Notes under the pieces: model-generated | What the model was told of the DNA's origin: nothing | The model's input: only the letters and a program-made list of their open reading frames with translations | Databases searched by the model: none | Translations under genes and position numbers: made by a program | In this document: positions 5,638-8,053 of the stretch, piece by piece | Layout: each line of letters opens with the position of its first letter | How positions within the stretch are numbered: position 1 is the stretch's first letter | Assembly: GCF_021107415.1 (NCBI RefSeq) | Contig: NZ_JAIOSW010000409.1 | Location: 1 to 8,053 of the forward strand | Length of the DNA stretch: 8,053 nt | Reading direction: 5' to 3' | Origin: Desulfobacula sp. | GTDB lineage: Bacteria; Desulfobacterota; Desulfobacteria; Desulfobacterales; Desulfobacteraceae

Positions 5638-6999
5638 TTGAAAAAAAATCAAACAATTCCCGAAAAAATCTGGCAGTTTTTCTGTTCTGTAAAACTGGCG
5701 GTTTATACACTTGTGCTTCTTGCAGCCACATCAATCTTCGGAACTATTATTCTCCAGAATGGTACCAAACAAGAATACCTGAGGCTTTATGGCGAAGTTT
5801 TTTACAATCTGATTACGGTTTGCAAGCTTGATGATATGTACCATGCCTGGTGGTTTTTATTGTCGATTGTCATACTTTGTATCAATATAGTTGTATGCTC
5901 AATTGAACGCCTTTCCATTACCTGGAAAATTATTTTCCCAAAACAAATTAAGTTTAACCCCCAAAGATTCAGAAAATTGAAAAATCTTGAAACGTTTACT
6001 GTCAATAAAGATGTTAAATCTTTATCCGGTCCCTATGAAACTTTTTTATCCAAAACTGTTGGAAAAGTAATAAAAGAAGAGACTGACTCAGGCAGAGTCC
6101 TGTATGCTGAAAAAGGACGATGGACAAGAATCGGTGTATATGTGATCCATTCCAGCATTCTTTTACTTTTTATCGGTGCATTGATCGGAGCACTTTTCGG
6201 GTTTAAAGCCAACCTGCGGCTAGATGAGGGTGAAACATCGGATACGGCTTTTATTGTTAAAAAAAGGATGCCGATCAACATTGGTTTTTCCATAAAATGT
6301 AATAATTTTTTTATAAAACATTATGATACGGGTGCACCTGAGGAATTTAGATCAAATCTGACAATTATTGAGAATGGTAAAGAAAGTTTCACCAAAGATA
6401 TTCTCGTTAATCACCCACTTAGATATAAAGGCATCAATATTTTTCAGGCCTCTTATGGTACTGCTCAGCCGGACAGCATCATTCTTGATATTATCAGACT
6501 ATCCGACAAGGATGTAACAAATACAACCATTAAAGTCGGACAGGAAATTCAATTGCCGGAAGATCAGGGCCTGTTTAAGCTTGAAGGGTTTATGCCGCAT
6601 TTTGATTTCAGGGGTAATAACCTTGGAGAAGCATTTATAGGAAAGATAACTCAAAAGGATGGCAATAGTTTTCAAATTGGTCTTCCAGTAAAATTTCCCA
6701 CCTTTGATAAAATGAGAAAGGGAACCTTTGCCTTTGTGGTTAAAGAATTTGAACAAAAATATTATACCGGCCTTCAGGTTACTAAAGATCCTGGAGTATG
6801 GTACGTCTATTCAGGATTTATTTTAATGATCATCGGTTGCTGGATTACCTTTTTTATGTCTCATCAGTCTTATTTTATTGAAATTAGAAACAATAAAAAT
6901 AATTTTTCAAAAATCAGCATTTCAGGGACCACCAATCGAAACAGCCAGGGAATGAAACTTAAAATTCAAAAAATTGTTATACAATTAAAGGGTAAATAA
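5638..6999 (+). CDS. resB: System II cytochrome c biogenesis protein ResB
   Basis: ResB (Ccs1) pairs with CcsA to move heme across the inner membrane and attach it to CXXCH apocytochromes in the periplasm. The 453-residue protein has the expected plan: TM1 about residues 18-39, TM2 about 71-90, TM3 about 163-188 with His171 in the VIHSSILLLFIGALIG stretch, a large periplasmic domain (about 190-385) containing the family signature NHPLRYKGINIFQASYG (258-274), then GLQVTKDPGVWYVYSGF (378-394) leading into TM4 (about 388-407) and a short cytoplasmic tail with GTTNRNSQGM. His171 and the TM3 context match the heme-handling helix of ResB. Translation appears to begin at TTG (5638): the next in-frame Met is residue 67, after TM1, and the TTG follows an AAGAAAG purine stretch. 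It is coupled closely to recD (16 nt) and ccsA (5 nt). Confidence 0.93.
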   Translation: MKKNQTIPEKIWQFFCSVKLAVYTLVLLAATSIFGTIILQNGTKQEYLRLYGEVFYNLITVCKLDDMYHAWWFLLSIVILCINIVVCSIERLSITWKIIFPKQIKFNPQRFRKLKNLETFTVNKDVKSLSGPYETFLSKTVGKVIKEETDSGRVLYAEKGRWTRIGVYVIHSSILLLFIGALIGALFGFKANLRLDEGETSDTAFIVKKRMPINIGFSIKCNNFFIKHYDTGAPEEFRSNLTIIENGKESFTKDILVNHPLRYKGINIFQASYGTAQPDSIILDIIRLSDKDVTNTTIKVGQEIQLPEDQGLFKLEGFMPHFDFRGNNLGEAFIGKITQKDGNSFQIGLPVKFPTFDKMRKGTFAFVVKEFEQKYYTGLQVTKDPGVWYVYSGFILMIIGCWITFFMSHQSYFIEIRNNKNNFSKISISGTTNRNSQGMKLKIQKIVIQLKGK

Positions 7000-7004
7000 T
7001 TCTT

Positions 7005-7838
7005 ATGGACAGTTCTTTAGCATTATCATCGGCAACATTTATTTATGCACTGGCTTCAGTTTTTTATATCGGATCATTCACCTTTAAAAAGCAAGTCCTT
7101 GCAAAGCTTGGGTTTATTGTCCTTATAATAGGCTTTTTAGACAATACTATAGGCATTATCTTAAGATGGATTGAATCCTACCAGATAGGTTACGGGCACG
7201 CACCTTTTGCCAATATGTATGAATCCCTGGTCTTTTTTTCATGGACGGTTGCCATCCTTTATATTTTTGTTGAACTCAAATACAAAGAAAGCATTATCGG
7301 CGTGTTTGCAACACCGTTGGTATTTCTTGCCATTGCATATGCTTCTCTTTCTCCTGATATCAACAGTAAAATAAGCCCTTTAATCCCTGCACTTAAAAGC
7401 AATTGGCTCATTGCCCATGTGATTACCTGTTTCCTAGGGTATGCCGGCTTTGCTGTGGCATTCGGGTTCAGTCTCATGTATTTTGTAAAGCCGCAAAACC
7501 CTGATGCCACATCCATTTTTGCAAAACTCCCGTCCTGGGAACTCATTGATGAGTTGACCTATCAAATGGTGGTCTTCGGATTTCTCTTCCTTACCATCGG
7601 TATCATTACCGGTGCGGTCTGGGCCAATTCGGCCTGGGGCACATACTGGAGCTGGGACCCTAAAGAAACCTGGTCTCTTATCACCTGGTTTGTTTATGCC
7701 ATCTTCATGCATTTAAGAATGATGAAAGGCTGGCATGGAAAACAGCTGGCATGGGTATCCATTATCGGTTTTCTTGCTGTGATGTTTACTTATTTTGGGG
7801 TAAACTATGTGCTCAGCGGACTCCACAGCTACGCTTAA
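7005..7838 (+). CDS. ccsA: System II cytochrome c heme-lyase subunit CcsA (CcsB in some nomenclatures)
   Basis: This polytopic inner-membrane protein is the WWD-domain partner of ResB in periplasmic heme ligation to c-type cytochromes. Its 277 residues include about eight hydrophobic segments. The diagnostic tryptophan-rich motif WGTYWSWDPKETWSLITW lies at 211-228. Histidines in family positions are His65 (YGHAPFANMYESL), His138 (WLIAHVITCFLGYAGFA) and His274 (SGLHSYA at the C-terminus). His138 and His274 are expected to flank the WWD loop as heme ligands. Absence of a fused ResB domain shows the split ResB + CcsA form rather than a CcsBA fusion. Start: ATG 5 nt after the resB stop, with AAAGGG (6987-6992) as a somewhat distant RBS. 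It is the last gene of the recD-resB-ccsA cluster; no obvious terminator hairpin follows. Confidence 0.95.
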   Translation: MDSSLALSSATFIYALASVFYIGSFTFKKQVLAKLGFIVLIIGFLDNTIGIILRWIESYQIGYGHAPFANMYESLVFFSWTVAILYIFVELKYKESIIGVFATPLVFLAIAYASLSPDINSKISPLIPALKSNWLIAHVITCFLGYAGFAVAFGFSLMYFVKPQNPDATSIFAKLPSWELIDELTYQMVVFGFLFLTIGIITGAVWANSAWGTYWSWDPKETWSLITWFVYAIFMHLRMMKGWHGKQLAWVSIIGFLAVMFTYFGVNYVLSGLHSYA

Positions 7839-7873
7839 CCATTATTGACTAACATTTTCGTTCAGACACTATT

Positions 7874-7896
7874 TATCTTGACAAGAAAACAAGATA
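7874..7896. promoter_or_regulatory. Inverted repeat overlapping the -35 box (candidate operator)
   Basis: TATCTTG (7874-7880) and CAAGATA (7890-7896) are perfect 7-bp inverted arms with a 9-nt spacer. A second CAAGA (7882-7886) also makes the compact dyad TCTTG-A-CAAGA (7876-7886), so one left arm faces two right arms. The -35 hexamer TTGACA is inside the dyad, the usual place for a repressor site. No regulator family is assigned. Confidence 0.4.
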
Positions 7897-7908
7897 TTAA
7901 TATAGAAT
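7878..7908 (+). promoter_or_regulatory. Probable sigma70-type promoter of the gene starting at 8046
   Basis: A perfect -35 hexamer TTGACA (7878-7883) is followed at 17 bp by TATAGA (7901-7906, four of six matches) or at 19 bp by TAGAAT (7903-7908, five of six). Transcription would begin near 7913-7916, leaving about 130 nt of untranslated leader. A weaker alternative, TTGACT (7845-7850) with TATTTA (7870-7875), lies just upstream. Confidence 0.55.
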
Positions 7909-8000
7909 AACGCTAAATATAGACGTTATTGCAAGACAGTTTAAGATTATTGTCTGCAAAGGAAATAATTCGGGTTACGGCCTATCGTTTTTGCCCGGAT
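7906..8000 (+). other. Leader region with three potential stem-loops
   Basis: Three successive hairpins can be drawn. First, AATAACG (7906-7912) with CGTTATT (7924-7930). Second, TTGCAAGACA (7929-7938) with TGTCTGCAA (7951-7959), nine pairs around one bulged A. Third, ATTCGGG (7968-7974) with CCCGGAT (7994-8000), seven pairs including one G-U. Hairpins one and two share 7929-7930, so they may compete for those bases. The five-T run (7988-7992) lies inside the third loop, so none looks like an intrinsic terminator. No known riboswitch consensus was recognised. The first arm may lie partly before the transcription start, in which case only hairpins two and three would be in RNA. Confidence 0.35.
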
Positions 8001-8033
8001 AAAATGGTTAAAGTATCATCAACATTTTAAATT

Positions 8034-8040
8034 GATGGAG
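8034..8040 (+). promoter_or_regulatory. Ribosome binding site of the edge gene
   Basis: GATGGAG, with its GGAG core five nt before the ATG at 8046, is a good Shine-Dalgarno sequence. It is the main support for reading the last eight bases as a start of translation. Confidence 0.65.
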
Positions 8041-8045
8041 TTTTC

Positions 8046-8053
8046 ATGAGCGA
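8046..8053 (+). CDS. Start of a downstream gene cut by the window edge
   Basis: ATG AGC GA is all that is visible, encoding Met-Ser and the first two bases of an acidic residue codon (Asp or Glu). A strong RBS and an upstream promoter-like region support a real start. The 207-nt regulatory gap indicates its own transcription unit rather than a continuation of the ccsA cluster. In related genomes heme-biosynthesis genes such as hemA can follow resB-ccsA, but nothing here identifies the product. Confidence 0.55.

Noticed and set aside
8004..8030. 8-codon leader peptide (MVKVSSTF) before the edge gene
   Set aside because: It has no convincing RBS and no run of a regulatory amino acid that would suggest attenuation.
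1..8053. Mobile element, CRISPR array, tRNA or phage defence island
   Set aside because: No transposase, integrase, regularly spaced repeats, cloverleaf sequence or known defence domains other than housekeeping RecD were seen.

Overview
This AT-rich, entirely plus-strand window looks like chromosomal DNA from an anaerobic or microaerobic Gram-negative bacterium, most plausibly a Desulfobacterota (Desulfobacter/Desulfobacula-like) lineage. That placement is an inference. It rests on low GC, C5-pathway heme synthesis, an Mpl cell-wall recycling ligase (meso-DAP peptidoglycan), a bacteriohemerythrin, System II (ResB/CcsA) cytochrome c maturation and a RecBCD-type RecD. No mobile element, CRISPR array, tRNA or rRNA was seen.

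Layout. Positions 1-171 hold the possible tail of an upstream reading frame, a 10-bp inverted repeat and a good sigma70-like promoter. Positions 172-3477 are a tightly packed cluster: hemL (glutamate-1-semialdehyde aminomutase), mpl (murein tripeptide ligase), a 67-residue two-helix membrane protein and a hemerythrin-like protein. Their junctions are a 6-nt gap, a 4-nt overlap and an 8-nt overlap, so they are probably co-transcribed and translationally coupled. Positions 3478-3902 hold a perfect 16-bp palindrome and a small, very basic protein with RDRR repeats. Positions 3903-7838 form a second cluster, recD, resB and ccsA, with gaps of 16 and 5 nt. Positions 7839-8045 are a regulatory region with a consensus-like -35 box, an overlapping dyad and a leader able to form three stem-loops. 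A new gene starts at 8046 and is cut by the window edge.

How the genes fit together. hemL supplies 5-aminolevulinate for heme. ResB and CcsA deliver heme to the periplasm and attach it to c-type cytochromes. The hemerythrin-like protein suggests metal, O2 or NO chemistry. Mpl and RecD are housekeeping functions (peptidoglycan recycling, double-strand break repair) that share the transcripts without an obvious functional link.

Most notable observation. The hemerythrin-like protein lacks both histidines that normally bind one of the two irons (replaced by Gln24 and Tyr61). It keeps all three histidines of the other iron and both bridging carboxylates. This points to a mononuclear or otherwise altered metal site, in a protein translationally coupled to a small membrane protein.
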